Positions 49,817 through 63,200 of a stretch of 64,000 nt of DNA are shown here, piece after piece. The stretch covers positions 310,001 to 374,000 of the forward strand of contig VWZS01008822.1 in NCBI GenBank assembly GCA_013397075.1, read 5' to 3'. The stretch is from Rhabdornis inornatus (lineage: Eukaryota > Chordata > Aves > Passeriformes > Rhabdornithidae). Made by a program: the position numbers and the translations under genes. The notes below the pieces were generated by a model that did not search any database, was not told the DNA's origin, and saw nothing but the letters and a program-made list of their open reading frames with translations. How positions within the stretch are numbered: the stretch's first letter is position 1; every line of letters starts with the position of its first letter.

Positions 49817-49819
49817 AAG

Positions 49820-52800
49820 TATCCCACCCTTGGTAAATTTTCCTGTGGCAATACCTGGATATGCCTTCCTCTTCCTTCTGCTTGATCCCACACAATACAT
49901 ATTCATATGTGTTTTGCATCCAACCTTTCTTTTCCAGAGTGCTTGTGCCCCATGCCTCCGGTGAGAACTTGCCCTCAAGTTGTTCTTGCTGTTCCTGCCT
50001 TTCTACTCCAAAGGGCACCTCCCTGCCCAGCTCCTCCTTCCTCATTTTTTGAGTTTCTGCTGTCTCATCAGTGAAGCTCTAGATCAATAGCCAGTCATGC
50101 TGAGGAGAGCTGTGACAAAGACAGCCAGGCTCTTCAGCCATTATGCTCTACCTTTGATGCCTTGTCAAGATCCTTTCTGCACTTCCTCTTTCTCCTTCTT
50201 CTGCTAACTACTTAACCGTCTCAGGACTTCTAACAGATGGCCAGGAGTGCTTTTGCTCAGGCTCCCTCTTTACCCCTGTATGGAGGAGCACAGTCATGAC
50301 TCCTGGTCCCTCCTTTTGGGGCTTGGTCTGCTGCTGAGATCTTGAAATATCACCAGGTGCTCCTGCACCCTGCCTTGGGACTTGCCTTTAGCACTTCCTA
50401 TAGAAGTCCTGAAACTCTTCTGGTCTATGTGAAGGAAGGGAAAGAGAAAAGGGAAGAAAGATAGACAATGAGGAAGAACAATCCACCAAGTGGAAGTTTT
50501 GGGTGAGAAAATGAGTAGCTGGACTGAGAGCTGCAGAACAGGCAGGTTGGGAGGCCTGGCATGGACACAGTTTGGACACCATACTGCTCAGCTCTTCCAG
50601 CCCACATGACACTTCCACTCCTTCTCAGGGGTACCAGATAATATGAGTTTGAGAGTCAGTTTTTAGTGGCTGGAAACAGAAACCACTTGTAGGGTTTGTT
50701 CTGTAAAACATTTGCAGCTGCTACTTCAGCAAAATACTAATTTTAACACACAGTATCATATGAAAATGCTCATATATAAAAAACTTGATAATCTAGAGCC
50801 ACATAGAGTTGGCTGAGAGCAGCGTTTACATGAGAGAAGTTGGCTGAATACTCTCTTTAACAGTGCAAGCTCTTGGGCGTTGCAAAGCTGATGGTCATGT
50901 TGCCTAGCAGACTGGGGAGATGCCAGATAAATTCTCAGCAAATGGCTGTATATGAATGGTGACATTTCACCAAGCAGTTAGACGAGAAGTATTTGTGGAT
51001 AGAAGCCACCTTTTTTTGCTCTCTGTTTGTACATATCTTAGCAGAGTGAAATCCTGGCCTTTTTAGCGGGTGGCAGTGTTGCTGTGCTACAAATGAATAA
51101 CAAAAAGCACAGCAGGACAAACTGGTTGTAGGCTTTCCTATTAACTGTATGAATGCATATGGTTGACAACATACATCGTGATTGTATCACAGCTTCTTGT
51201 AGGTCTTCAGCATTGCTGCCAATTAGTGCTCTTCAGTGCTTGCACTCATCCTTAGGTGTTGTAATGGAGGCAGCGAGGCTGTTTGCCACCAGTCAGCCTG
51301 ATACCACACTAGGATGAGCCACACCAGGACTTGGTGTGCTGCTCATGTATTTGCCATACTCAACTGAGTGGGACCATGACAAATGCTTCCATGATGTGAA
51401 ACTCAAACTGAGCTGTATGTAGCACCCAGCTGGAATCTGGTACATTTATTGCCGAGCCCAGCTCAAGTGTCAGACAGGAGAAATCTCTGTGACTTGGCAA
51501 GTAACTGGCATTCTTATGATTGTTTGCAACATGCTGTTGATGAGGAATAAATGAGTGCGGGTACAAACATGCTTCTGAGTTCGTGGCTGGACTGCACCCA
51601 CTGCAGACATGTTGCTGCCTGAACAGGGACACAGCAGTGACTGCAGCATCTTCCCGTTGCTCCTGTCTATCACATTCACTAGCTCAGTGCATGTGGTCAC
51701 GCGAATAGTTGGATGAGTTACTGTGCTTCAGTCTGTATATTGTAGTATGCCACAGCTAGTCACCTCACAGCTTTGTCTAAAGACAACAGGCATGTCTAAT
51801 AGCTTTCTACTGGCACTCCTGCTCTTGACATTTCTTTGCCTTCCCATCCCTTGTACTGCTTCTCTGTTCCAGTCACACTGAATTCAATCTGTTTGCTCTC
51901 ATCTGCACAGAAACCTCAGCAGCCACAGACCCCAGAATCAGAGTGATTGCTCTTTTGCCTTCTGTTCTTGGGAAAAGTATGAATGGTATCCATATTCCTC
52001 TGCTCCCCTGCAGTCTAACTTGTCTGACATCAGCTACCCACAGTCACAGAAATCACTGAGTTGTGAAAAATAGAGCTGGGAGGGCACCCAGACTTCCTTA
52101 GACTATTCCTTGTTCTTTGACTAACCCTTTCAGAAACAAGCTTGCATCTGTTTGCCTGTACAGGATCCTCATTATCCTCAAAAATCTCCCATACCTTGCC
52201 CATAACTGTACATACCTGTGATTTAGTTCATGTTCCCCTCTCTCCTCACTGCTTCCTTGCCAATCTGTTCCTGGGACTCCTCACCTTCATTCTGATGATG
52301 AACCCCTGTCGGAAGTGCGGGAAGTAGTTTGGAAAAGCTGTTGTGTATGATGCATCCAACCCAGAGAATTTGATGTCAGACTTCCTGATACTGCTCCACA
52401 AACATGATTGCAAAACTAATTTTGAAGGTCCAGTTTTATAGATGAGAATAAGAACATGAAATAAATGAAAAAATGCTGAGGAAGGTCAGAGTAACACACT
52501 CTCTTGCCCAGTGCACTGTTTATGGTGGTGGCACTGGGAGATGCTAATGTGATGGTACATGTGAAGCTGGCCACTTTCTGTGGTCTATTTCCCTCACGCT
52601 CCATCAGTATTAAATATCAGAGTAGAAAAAAGATCAGAGTAGGAAAAAATATTGTCTGTGAGGATATTCATTTCCTCTAGAAAGAACACTGGTATGTTCT
52701 GTAACTGGTAACTCCCTATTTTAGAGAAGATGAGACGTGCTCATCTGTGACTACTTCCAAATTAAGGATAAGAGTGACTTCCAACTAATCATACCTGCTC

Positions 52801-54915
52801 CACTGGGAATGCAGCATGTGCTAGAGACAGACACATCACAGGCTCTCCAGAGGCAGACCTGATACTGTCTTAAAACTACTTAGGATTTTTCATTCCTATA
52901 AAGCTGTTCTATTACTCTAGTTGTCATCGACTTCTCTCTTATTTCCTTGCCAAATTTATGACCAGCAGCAGGTGTTGACCTATTTCTTTCTCATATAGCC
53001 TTCCCTTACTGGTGTTTCACAGCTCAGCATAGAAAGCAATCTTCCCCTTTCAGCTTCCACTTTGATGGGCTAACCAAGGCAGGCTCTTGAAGTCTTTGTA
53101 TTTTTCTCTGGATAATATGTATTACACTTCCCTACCCTTTCTTCCAGTAAAGATTTATTCCTGTCTGGAATGTTTTTCAAATTAGCCTTAATCCAGTTAC
53201 ACCAGAGTTTAAGGGTTGGGTGAAAATTACAAACTCACTTCACACAGACTGTATCAAAAAAAGATTTCAGGGGAACTGGTTTTAATTACTAGCTTTGTTG
53301 AGATTTGAATTATCAAGCTGTTTGTCGGTAGTAAACAGCATCAGTCAGATTTTTAGGTCACATAAAAATGGATGAGTCAGGAATACACAGTTAGAAAACA
53401 TACCAAACAACAGAAAACCCAGACAGTCTCATAAGGATTCCCTCACCTTGGGTGGAAGTCTTGTGCAAACCACTGGGGCTTTTCTGATCTGTTTTTCTTA
53501 AGCTGCAGCTGCATCCAGCTCAACACAGAAAAACAACACGACCTACTCCCCAAAGCCCATCCCTCTGCAAGCCTCAGCCTCTCCACCACTTCTGTGCTCC
53601 ATAGAGCACCACATAACCAAACTAAGGAAAAAAAAAATAAAAGTTTTCAGTTTCAATGATCAGATTTTGACCTATGCTCATTAATACTCTCAACCCAGAA
53701 ATCCAAGATCATGGTTTGCAGATAAGTATGTTCTCAATGCAAGATCTTGGGTGGAGAGAGCCTAAGAGACAATGTAGATCTTGTGGATTTTTAAATCATT
53801 TTTCTGTGGAAGTTTTTAGTGCTGGAAAGCCTGGGGCTACGCTATCAGGAAGAGTGGGAACCCCACTACAGTGGGGCTGTGAGGGAGTGGCTACAGAGGG
53901 AGGAAGAAACCAACATAACTCAGGAGAGATATTTTCTGAGAAAAAATACCTCCTCTGAAAAAGTTTATGCACAAAGATCAGAAAGTTCATAAAGTAAAGA
54001 TCCTTTGTTTCCAATAAGTGCATGTTTTCAGAAAGATTTATAAGTACACAAAAGCATACCACAGCCAGCTTTAGCAGTGTGTGATAGCACAGCATAAAAG
54101 CAAAGAAGAAAAGCTAAATTTTTTTAAACATAAAGTGTCTGCCCTAGGAAGTTATCTCTCAACGCTTTCCTAAACTTCTATTTCCAAAGGATCAAGAAAG
54201 TTCATTGGTCAAAAATACTTAATACTACCTTCAAAGTCATAACACCTAAAGTCTAGTTTTTTGGGGGTTTTTTTCAAGTTTTGTATGGAGATGTGGTTAT
54301 GGTGTGGACAACACAGTCATGCTAATAAATCTCTTTGTCAACATTTACATACAACATCTCTTTTTTCTGCATCCATTCTCAACTGTGATTCACCTCACAC
54401 AACAGAGTCATGAATTAATCTTTGACTTTTTACTTGAACAGCAGTTGTTCATTTCATTTTGTGGAAATTCACTGACCTGAGAGTTTTCCAAGACCAATAT
54501 AATCTGGTTATAATATTTTAAGGCACGCCTACATTTGCTGATTTCATCTGCAGAAAGGTAACTAGATATTAACACTCTACCCACCTCCATTTCAAGCATA
54601 TTTATTCCCATCCTCACTTTCTTGTGCAGTTTTTACAAGCTTTAGGGTATTGGGTTGGTCTTTGATCCTACATGTAAGAAAGGTTGGTCAGTTTTCAAGA
54701 GTTAAAATGCAGATTAAGAATCTCTCAAAAATTATAACCTTAGAGTGCTTTAATAACTGATCTGGAAGAATTAGCTGAGTGGTGAAAGTGTGGACTCTGC
54801 AAATCTACCATTTTCTGTCCATTACAAGGAGGCAGGGCAGCTAAGAGTGGGCAGGGAATGCAACTCAAGTTCTCTGTCCTTAGGAGCCTAGCAGCTTCCC
54901 AGAGACTCTCTATCA
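49820..54915. other. Non-coding stretch
   Basis: No gene is recognised. A purine-rich run (GGAAGGGAAAGAGAAAAGGG region) lies at about 50430-50465. A possible ancient-repeat scrap (CCAGTTACACCAGAGTTTAAG) lies near 53192-53212. A G/T low-complexity patch is at about 54256-54276. Frames are short and without motifs. Confidence 0.5.
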
Positions 54916-54919
54916 CACA

Positions 54920-55018
54920 TGTACATATATATTTATGTATGTATGTATAGGTGTGTGTGTGTGTATATATATATATATGCATATCTATGCTAGAGAGAGA
55001 AAGGGAGAGAGAGAGAGT
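54920..55018. repeat. Compound microsatellite TA / TATG / GT / TA / GA
   Basis: In order: a short TA-rich run, TATG repeats (about 54934-54948), GT repeats (about 54951-54964), TA repeats (about 54965-54978) and, after a 10-20 base bridge, GA repeats to 55018. A compound of several dinucleotide arrays, probably variable in length between individuals. Confidence 0.9.
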
Positions 55019-55179
55019 TATTTTGGTGCAGAAAGAGCAAGGAAAACTTAACCCTTCCAGAAGAATTATGACCTTCAAAAGCCCAGTAAAAGGAACCTCC
55101 TATGGTTTGTAGCCCTACTTCTGGACTTTCTGTGTATTGAGGAGGTAAAAAAAACAAACCCCAAACACATTGATACATG

Positions 55180-55400
55180 ATCTTAGTAAATGAAGGTAGT
55201 TATCAGATTAATGTGTATGTAACATTATTGCTTCTTAACAGTAACTGTGTGGCAATTCTAATTACTTTTGTACATCTTACAATGCTATTTTTGAACAGAA
55301 CAATTAGTTTAATTACATATTGTTTTCAAAGAGGCTGAGTACTCATCTGGCTCTAAATTCCAACAAAGGTTAAAGGGTCTCAGCTGTTCTCTCTGAATGA
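55180..55400. promoter_or_regulatory. AT-rich block, candidate conserved non-coding element
   Basis: CpG-free sequence with ordered motifs: CAGATTAATG, AATTCTAATTACTTTTG, TTAGTTTAATTACATATTG, then CAACAAAGGTTAAAGGG, which includes an AACAAAG match to SOX/TCF-type sites. No frame, repeat or retroelement explains it. Enhancer function is inference only. Confidence 0.22.
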
Positions 55401-55404
55401 AGGA

Positions 55405-57655
55405 AGGCCATATGACATTGGGACTAGTGCAGCCCCGATGAGCTCATCCACTGCTCCACCCAAAAACTGGCTGCAAAGCCCAAAAGCAGCTCACTGCTCT
55501 CCAGCTCTCCGAGTTAAACATGGATGGGGAGTAAGGATGAGGGAAAGGAAATGCTGTGTGGGAGTGGAGCTCAGTCCAGGGGCAGAGTGCCTCTCATTTC
55601 TGGTGATGATGGATTTGGCTGCTCTTGGAAATGCAGTGGAAAAGCAATGCCTCATAGAGGTGGCAGGGAAGCGCATGTATGCAATCGTGGGGAGAAAAAA
55701 AATCAAAAATTAGTCTGTGAGCTTTTCAGGTAGCAGATTTGCAACTGGGAACAGGCAGGGGTTGTTGTGCTTTTGTAAAGAAGTAGTATCCCTGCTGAAG
55801 CTGAAGTGGGGCAAGAGGCAGGGCAAGGACAGATGTCACTCTGAGGTCTAATTTCCTAAAGGCGGAGATGACCAAAAGGGAGCTGCATGAGGGAAGAAGA
55901 TAGGCCCTTTGGACTATGCTTCTGAAGTAAACATGGAGAATTGAATAAAGGAATGGACAGAATGACAGCTCCTCATCTGGGACAGTAAAAGCTGAGGAGG
56001 AGGGATGTGAAGGTTTGAGGTAGTAGAAAGCCCTGGGAGGGTGGTATGGGATTTGGAGGGAGGTATGAGATTTATAGCTGGATGATGGCTTCAGGAGAAA
56101 AGCTGGGATGTTACAAGAGCACAACATGAGCTTTCCCACAAGCTTCAGAGATCATCCAAGGAAGAGTATTTCTCACTCCCTCTCTGCTGTTCACATTTTA
56201 CAGTCAGTGTCCATAATTTTGCAGCTTGCAAGACTTAATTAAAGATTCTAATTCTCATCTTCCATGGCAGTGAATAAGGTCATGATGTTTTGAGAACACA
56301 TGGTTTATTTTGCCAGGTCTGTGTTAGACACTTGGCATGTGACAGGGGAATGGAATTGTGTAATTAAGTCCTGAGTTCTGCAATCACCTCAGACTTCAGT
56401 TTATAAATCACCTACACCCTATTGCCTCGTGCTAGAGGGGAAAGGAGCTTGTGCATTGACCTTCCATGCTGCTTCTTCAATTGCTCAGCCTCATTGATCT
56501 CTCTGGAAGTTGCAAGGGATTTGCTGCAAAATCCAGCTACTGTAGACACAGGCAAAGAGGCTGGAGAGCAAGTATAAAGAACTGCACGTCCTGCATTCAG
56601 TGTGAATCCATGCTATTCATGGGTGCCTGCCCTTTCCCACAAACCTTCATTGCACTTGCATGAGTGTATCTGAACAGAAGATCTCAGAAAGGAACGGGGT
56701 GTGTTTATTCATTCATACCAGTGGCAACTGCAATAACAAGGCAATCAAACACAACATGCAGGAGCAGCAGTGCCTGCTTGCAGGTGTGCTCTTAGAGGTG
56801 AGCACACAGAGTGTGCTGCAGCCACCCAGGACTCTGCTGTGGAAAGATGTCATTTCATTGCATGTCTCTCCAAGCAAAGCAGCCCGGAGAAATAATCCAG
56901 CCTTTCCACACTGCTGTGTTTGCAGGTCCTGTGGATGAGTTTCCACATGAAGACCCTGTCACTGCTTCCATTACCAACACTCTGCTTTGTAATAGTAGCA
57001 TGAAATGAGTCTGCCTATCCTACACACTTCCCCTGTTCTGAGCTAAGTGTGCCCACATCTCTACCCATGCCACTGATCTGACATAGGACTCCTGCTCCCT
57101 TTCTGCATGCCCTTTCTGAGCCAGCTTCATTTGTCACTGCTTGTTTATTTTTCTACCAAGACAGCTGGTTATTTCTGAATAATGAATAATGAATGTCAGT
57201 GTAAGGAGGGATAGCCTTGCTGGAGCTTTACTTGGCTGGGGAGTCCCTACATGTGGTCCATCTGCTCAGCTAGGAAGGAATCTGCTGCTTCCTAATCAGC
57301 ACAGCAAAGGGATCCCCACAACTCAAATGGGCAGAAGCAAATAAGGGAGGAAACAGGAGGATCTCAACCTGTCAAACTCCTGAGCAGCTTTAAAGGACCC
57401 AGGAGTGAGGGCAACTGTTTCACAGCTTCGGCATGAATCAGTAATTTCCTAGTCACTGCCAGTTTATTTGCTTTCTTGGTGCATTTGGTATGCAGCAGCC
57501 AAGAAATCATTCTGCAGGCACCATCTTCCTCCTGTGCTCTGCAATCCATCCCTGAAACCACCATCTTTTCACCATTCAAAATCTCCTCCAGCATGCTTTG
57601 GACTCTCAGATGGAGAAAGGATCTGTGTAGGGTGTACTCCTCTTCCCCCTGGTGC
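55405..57655. other. Non-coding stretch
   Basis: Frames up to 137 codons (55726-56139, minus) with no motif. Purine-rich on the + strand around 55800-56100. No mobile element was recognised. Confidence 0.5.
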
Positions 57656-57661
57656 CAAAAT

Positions 57662-58177
57662 TCAGGGTTGAATTAAGTGAGGGGTGAGTACCTGGATTGT
57701 GCTCAAATCTTTCATGCTGGATCCCTGAAGAGGCCAGAACATGATCCCAAAAGAGACCAGCAGGGGAATGGTGATCCCATCAGCCATGCTCACAGTGAAG
57801 CCAAGGGATCTACCACTGCCCTTCCTGTACCCTGCAATGAAGGAGTCATGCTCCAATCCAGATGTTTCATCTGCTGAAACATTTCTGCTATTTATTAAGC
57901 CACTTGCTTGTTTTGTGGGTTGCAGTAGTAGAGCAATGATGAGATCTCCATGTGGACACTGAGGAGAGACACTGAATGAGGCCAAAGGCTCACAGAGCTT
58001 CAGGACCTGAAAGTGGATGAAGTACCTGACGCCTGTATGAGTTTTCAACAACAAAAATTGCTGATGTGGATGAGCTTTGCTGCCCTTCTGAAGCACCACA
58101 TCTTGGAGTGGAATTTTGTACTTTGCTTGCAGTATGCTCCTTCTGTTAACAAACCTGCTGAAAGAGAAGCCTGTCAC
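57662..58177 (-). other. Open frame of 171 codons without ATG start, unassigned
   Basis: Open for 171 codons on the minus strand, but its first codon is GTG and the first internal Met is at residue 131, so as a gene it could only be an internal exon. Residues 134-150 (GITIPLLVSFGIMFWPL) form one hydrophobic stretch that could span a membrane. Near the end CCAG|GTACTC gives a modest donor match. I know no family with this sequence. The second longest non-repetitive frame in the window. It is probably chance, possibly an exon or a decayed pseudogene. Confidence 0.1.
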
Positions 58178-58277
58178 AAGCCTTTAGTTACAACAAGGCT
58201 GCATTCCTACCTTCTGGGTTATTAATACATCACTAAAGATTACTTGTAATATTTTTCACTTCTGTAACACGTTCTAT

Positions 58278-58332
58278 CTGGGGAATCTCAGAACATTTTG
58301 CAAACATTAATTAATAAGACTTGCAACACTGC
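58278..58332 (+). mobile_element. Possible ancient amniote SINE fragment
   Basis: GGGAATCTCAGAACATTTTG, CAAACATTAATTAATAAGAC and TTGCAACACTGCTG resemble an old amniote repeat motif. I remember it as ATCTCAAAGCACTTTACAAACATTAATTAA, then CCTCACAACACCCCTG. The order and spacing are right but the tract is short and the family name is uncertain. Confidence 0.3.
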
Positions 58333-58334
58333 TG

Positions 58335-60190
58335 TTTACTAGCTGAATGTTGGAGTTTCTGCCTGTTCTAGATGTTCCATCTCCCACATCCAGAAGAACC
58401 TACATCAGGACATGTGCAGCAGATGGACATGGTATTAAAATGCCCACTCTTCCCAAATCTCTTGTCTGTACTGTGGCATCAAATTACGTGCTTTACAAAA
58501 ACAGTCTGATCCTAGAACTGAGATGCTTGGATAATGAGAGGACTGTGTATGTTGTAACAGCTGGCTTAAAAACAAGTGAATGAGTTGGTGGCTAAATTCA
58601 GATGAGGATTGTGCTGGATGGGAAGGGGTTTGGCTTTTTGGAATTTACAAACCTCGTTTTCCATGGGCTTGTGTTGCCTAAATTAAAAAAAAATATTTTT
58701 TGTTTTTTCAGTTGATGTGCTACTAATAGGAATTTTAACTGCTTTTAAAAAGAAAAACAATTTGAAAAGGTTGTACTCATTCCTATCTGTTAGCCATATT
58801 TCTTTATTAGCATCTTGTTTTTTCAGACATCTCCATTCCTCTTGTTTGTGTTTGCAGACCTTCTGTTCACATGCTTATGTAGATGTGATTTCTCTAACAC
58901 AGTTACAGAAATCGGTTTAATTTCTTTTATTTTTCAGCATGTTCCTTTATTACTGTTCACCCTCCAAACTCAATACCAAAATGTTTTCTCAAAAAAGATA
59001 TCAAGACTGCCAGAATTATCCTGTTTGGTTCTTGACTCTCAAACTTTAAAGTGATACCTTAAAGGCAATTCCTCTTGTGATCCTGGGTTTATTTTCTTGC
59101 CAATTACTTTCGTGCATTTCTGCATTTCTGTGCGCAGTCAATGTAATGCCAGACAATCTAAAAAAAGCCAGATAACTATCTGTGGAACGATAAATAAATC
59201 TGCCACATATAATCTGAGACTAGGCTTTAAAAAAAAAGCATTACCAGCATCTGACACAGAGGGAGAAAAACATATTGCTGCTGTTGTATTTGCTGCTGAA
59301 ACCATTTCTTGCTGTTCTTAATTACTTAGAATTTATCTAGGTTTTGCTTATGCCCCATACCAGACAATTTCTATGAATGAAAAAAATTGACCATTTCTTA
59401 AACCCCTCAGTATTTCCCAGAAAAATACTGGATCTCTTCCCCTTTTCCATCCCACTCTAGAGACACTCTTTCTGAATAGCAAGTATTGCTGAAATTGATT
59501 TGCTTTAAAAGGGAAAGTCCTACTATAGGAGGAATTGACATGCCACAGAAGGGCCACAAAGTTGAACTGTATCAAAATTCTGATTACTTTACCTCTTTTA
59601 CAACCTCAAAAACAGTTGGGGCAGTAGCAAGAGAGTCAGTGCTCTCACCCAAGCTCAGCAATACAACCTCCCACAACAGCAGTAGGGTAATAGAAGTGCT
59701 GTGATGAATTGATGGGTTCATTAGTCTAAAATCAATGGATAAAACTTCATAATAGAACAGACCTCACAGGACCCAAATACCAGTGCTTTAATTGCAGCAG
59801 GTGCTCAGTGCCAGGTTATGTGTTAAAAAGAAAAATCAAATCTTTCAGTGGAATAAAAGATCCCTAGGATCAAGCAGACTATGAGAACAAAGAACAAGTT
59901 GCCAAGAGAGAAAAGAAAGAAAAGGAACGCATTAACTACTACGTGCATTTCCAGTTTTGCAAACTGGAGCTGTTTTCCTGAAAGCTGAGTATGTTGCCTG
60001 TTTCCTGGCCTCTATTGCAGTAATATCTGAGTACATGCAATCTGAAGCTTACTCATACCCACAGCACTTTCGTGAGACCAGGGAAGCTCTCTTAATGGCT
60101 TTCATGGGCAGAGAAGTGACAGCTCAGAGGCACAAGTGTGTGCAGGCACTTCATCCCTGCTGGGCCAAGTGGGGAGACAGTGTGCAAGGG
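58335..60190. other. Non-coding stretch
   Basis: AT-rich unique sequence. Short frames only; nothing recognised. Confidence 0.5.
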
Positions 60191-60193
60191 ATT

Positions 60194-60220
60194 GGGTGGG
60201 AAGGAGTGGGAAGGGATGGG
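60194..60220 (+). repeat. G-rich tandem run, quadruplex-like
   Basis: GGGTGGGAAGGAGTGGGAAG and following bases give five GGG runs within 27 bases, built from a GTGGGAAGG-like unit. It meets the loose four-run quadruplex pattern with loops of one to seven bases. Weaker than the motif at 49787. Confidence 0.65.
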
Positions 60221-60224
60221 AAGG

Positions 60225-63200
60225 AGCCCAGTCCCCATGGCCCTTTCCTGCCCCTTAGTACAAACACTCTGTTCGTTTGCAAGCACTGCCATTTTGGGAG
60301 CAGGACATGAAAATGAGCTGTCAAGCTCACTCTTCTGCAAGGATTTCAATTGTGCAGTAGTTCTCCTTCACAAGCTGTTCTTAGCAGACAGAGAATCAGG
60401 CTGGAACTTTAGTGGCCTGCAGCTTCTTCCTGCATCTACAGCTATCCTCACTTTTAGGAGCTGCTTTGCATCATAGGTCTCTTTGCATCAGGTGTGCACA
60501 CAGCAGGACTCTCACCTCAGCAGACTGCAGCTGTAACACAGACTTCAGGCAACCTTAGCAGGAAAATATACGCCTTTTTCTCACTAGGTGCAGGTAAAGA
60601 ACATCCCTCCTGGAGGCCTTCAGCTCCAGACCCCCACTGGTGGGGTGGAATGACATAAAATAAGTTCCCTCTTTAAAAGGGCGTTGTGTAGGTGCTAATA
60701 GCACCAAGCTACAGATAAAAGAGCAGTAAGTACCATCAGGTCAGGAATTTGTGGATTTGCGGTCTACTAGACATGCTAAATATTATTTGAGATGTGATCA
60801 TTCTAGCATTTGGGACAAATTCTGTTCTCAGTTATTTAGTTTTGCCTCTACTGAGGTTTTGGGGTGCTCAAATACTGATGTAGTTGGACAAAAATGGACA
60901 AACCTAGTCCTGATTTTAATCAATCCACACACCACTTACTTCAACAGAGGTTATCTAGTTTATATGAGAACTGATTATTTCCTATTGCACATAGTCATGT
61001 TCCCAAAGAAATACGCAGCAAAAATATGCTCAGAGTAGTTAAAGGGAACAGGCTAAAAGGAAGTGTCCTCAGCAATGTCCCTGGCCAACAATAATGTGGC
61101 TGACTACAGTGCCTTGTATATGAATGCAAGGGAGGATATTTACATAAATAAGAGCAAACCTGTTTTAAAAAGACTATGTTAAATATGTGTGTCTGATAGG
61201 ATATCTACAAGCATATGATTTTGGGCTCGTTTTGACATACATGTGGGGAGATTAATGTGCTTATAGAGAGGCAGCTATGAGTATATATTTATATATCAAC
61301 AATACTGCAGTGTATATGTGTGAATTTCAGTGTATTTGAATACATCCAAATATAAACGCACACACACACAAAATGTGGGACACTGTGATGCTTATGAAGA
61401 TACCTGTCCCTGCGGTGATGATAATCTCTGTAGTGGAACTGCATAGTGGGAGTATTTTCTAAGATTTAACACTTAAGTTTTCCATATTTCAGACTTCAGA
61501 GGTCTGTTTGATTTACCATAAGCTGGCAATCTACCATAAAAAAAGTGGAAATGAGCTTCTTATGACTGATCTCTTGTGGTGTGTGTACATGTCACACTCC
61601 TGTACCTCTCAGACCTGCCATCTGCTTTTTTGCAGGCACCGATTCTGGGCCTGGGGATGTGCATCTCAGCTGCAGTGGGGCTGCAGTGGAAGCACCTATG
61701 CTGCCTCCATGGGTAAAATAGACATCCTGGACGTGGTTGGGATTATAAGTTTCCCAATAAAGCACCTTAAGAGTCTGACACACTTGGTTTTGTAGCCTTT
61801 ACTACTGATACTAAATCTCTTTTCATCTTTGGCTTCCTATGACTAAATAACTGGAGAGCTGAACTTTTTTACTGCTGTGGGAAGAAAAGAGGAGAACAAA
61901 GGTGATGATGATCCAGGCAGAGAGGACTTGAGCTTTTCTTTGCCACAGACTCTGCTTTTCATCTTCAGAGAGTCACTTATACCAGTGATTTCAACATGTG
62001 GCTACTGGTTCCTGGTACTGAATATAGGACAATTCATTCCAGTACTCAGGCTTCAACACCTGTCTTTGTCAGCCTGGTCTGAATAGTTTGTCCTTAATAC
62101 TCAGTGCTGCTTGTAATGTGAAAAAGGCTTTGCATACACCATCAAAGATGAGACATGGTTTCAGTAAGAAATGCTTTTCTTGTACAGAGTAACTGCTATC
62201 AGCTTTATATGCGTTGTGCGTGTGCTGAATATTATCCACTGCAAATTCTGTTTCAGTGAGACTGCTGTGGGTGATTGTTCCTTTGTGCAAAGTGTCCTGG
62301 GAGAGGACAGCTATAGCTCACTATTGTCTCTTTCTTCCATTGTAGTTGGAGTTCATTTTGTACTTTCTTGAGCTGATAGCGCTGCACCACTATTAGTCTG
62401 ATACAGACAGGGCAGAGAGGAGAAAAGGCTTGGGATCAGCTCTACTTTCTGTAGCATCCTACTGCATTTTATCAGTTCACTGTTAACAATAGCTGAAGGC
62501 AAGGCCTAATGATATGCTGTTGTTAGGAAGAAAGAATCTGAATGTGTGAGGGAGAATATCATAAAACAGAAACAAAAATAGGGGCAATAATATTAATGTT
62601 TTATCTGCTATGAATCTGTTGAAAGATAATGAGTTGCTATTGAACAGCCTAATGAGAATGAATAAAATATGTATGTCATATAAATAAAGGGAATAATTGC
62701 AAAGGGCTGGGGGTCTGAAACGGAGCAGGAAGTAGCTTCTGTTCAACTTTACAAGAAAATGCTGATACACGACTTGCTTTCTGCATGACTGACAGAAATT
62801 CTTTTCAGGAGCCCAGCATTACCAGCAAAGCCTCTGCTGGCAGCTGGACATGGGTCAAAGGTAACAAGGATTTGCAGGTCTGTGGCTTGGGGTTTGTGAG
62901 CTATTTACCATTCAGGAATAGGAATGAACAGAAGGGAAGCCCTGGGTACCAACAGCTAGAATAAGAAAATCTTGATATTTCATCTTTTTCATCTTTTTNT
63001 TTTTGTAGGGCATGAGTGGTAACATTTTCATTAGGACACTAGAAAACAAATTATATTTTACCAGCAGGACAGTGCTTTAATACTCTCAAGGTGGATAGTA
63101 ATAGGAGAGTGAGCCCTAGAGACAAAAGAAAAGCTCCCTACAGGAAATTAAACCCAAGCTTTGCAAATAAGAACAATAGCCTACAATTCAGGTAAAACTA

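Noticed and set aside
52307..52324. CRKCGK resembling a C2H2 zinc-finger start
   Set aside because: A stop codon follows at once, and no paired histidines or linker are present, so it is a chance match.
52424..52512. Possible reverse-strand MIR (AGTTTTATAGATGAGAATA, then CTCTTGCCC)
   Set aside because: Only isolated words match the MIR consensus and the spacing is poor; left unannotated.
53192..53212. Scrap resembling the TTACACCAGTGTAAATC amniote repeat motif
   Set aside because: About 20 bases with mismatches; it could be related to the 44931 element but cannot be supported.
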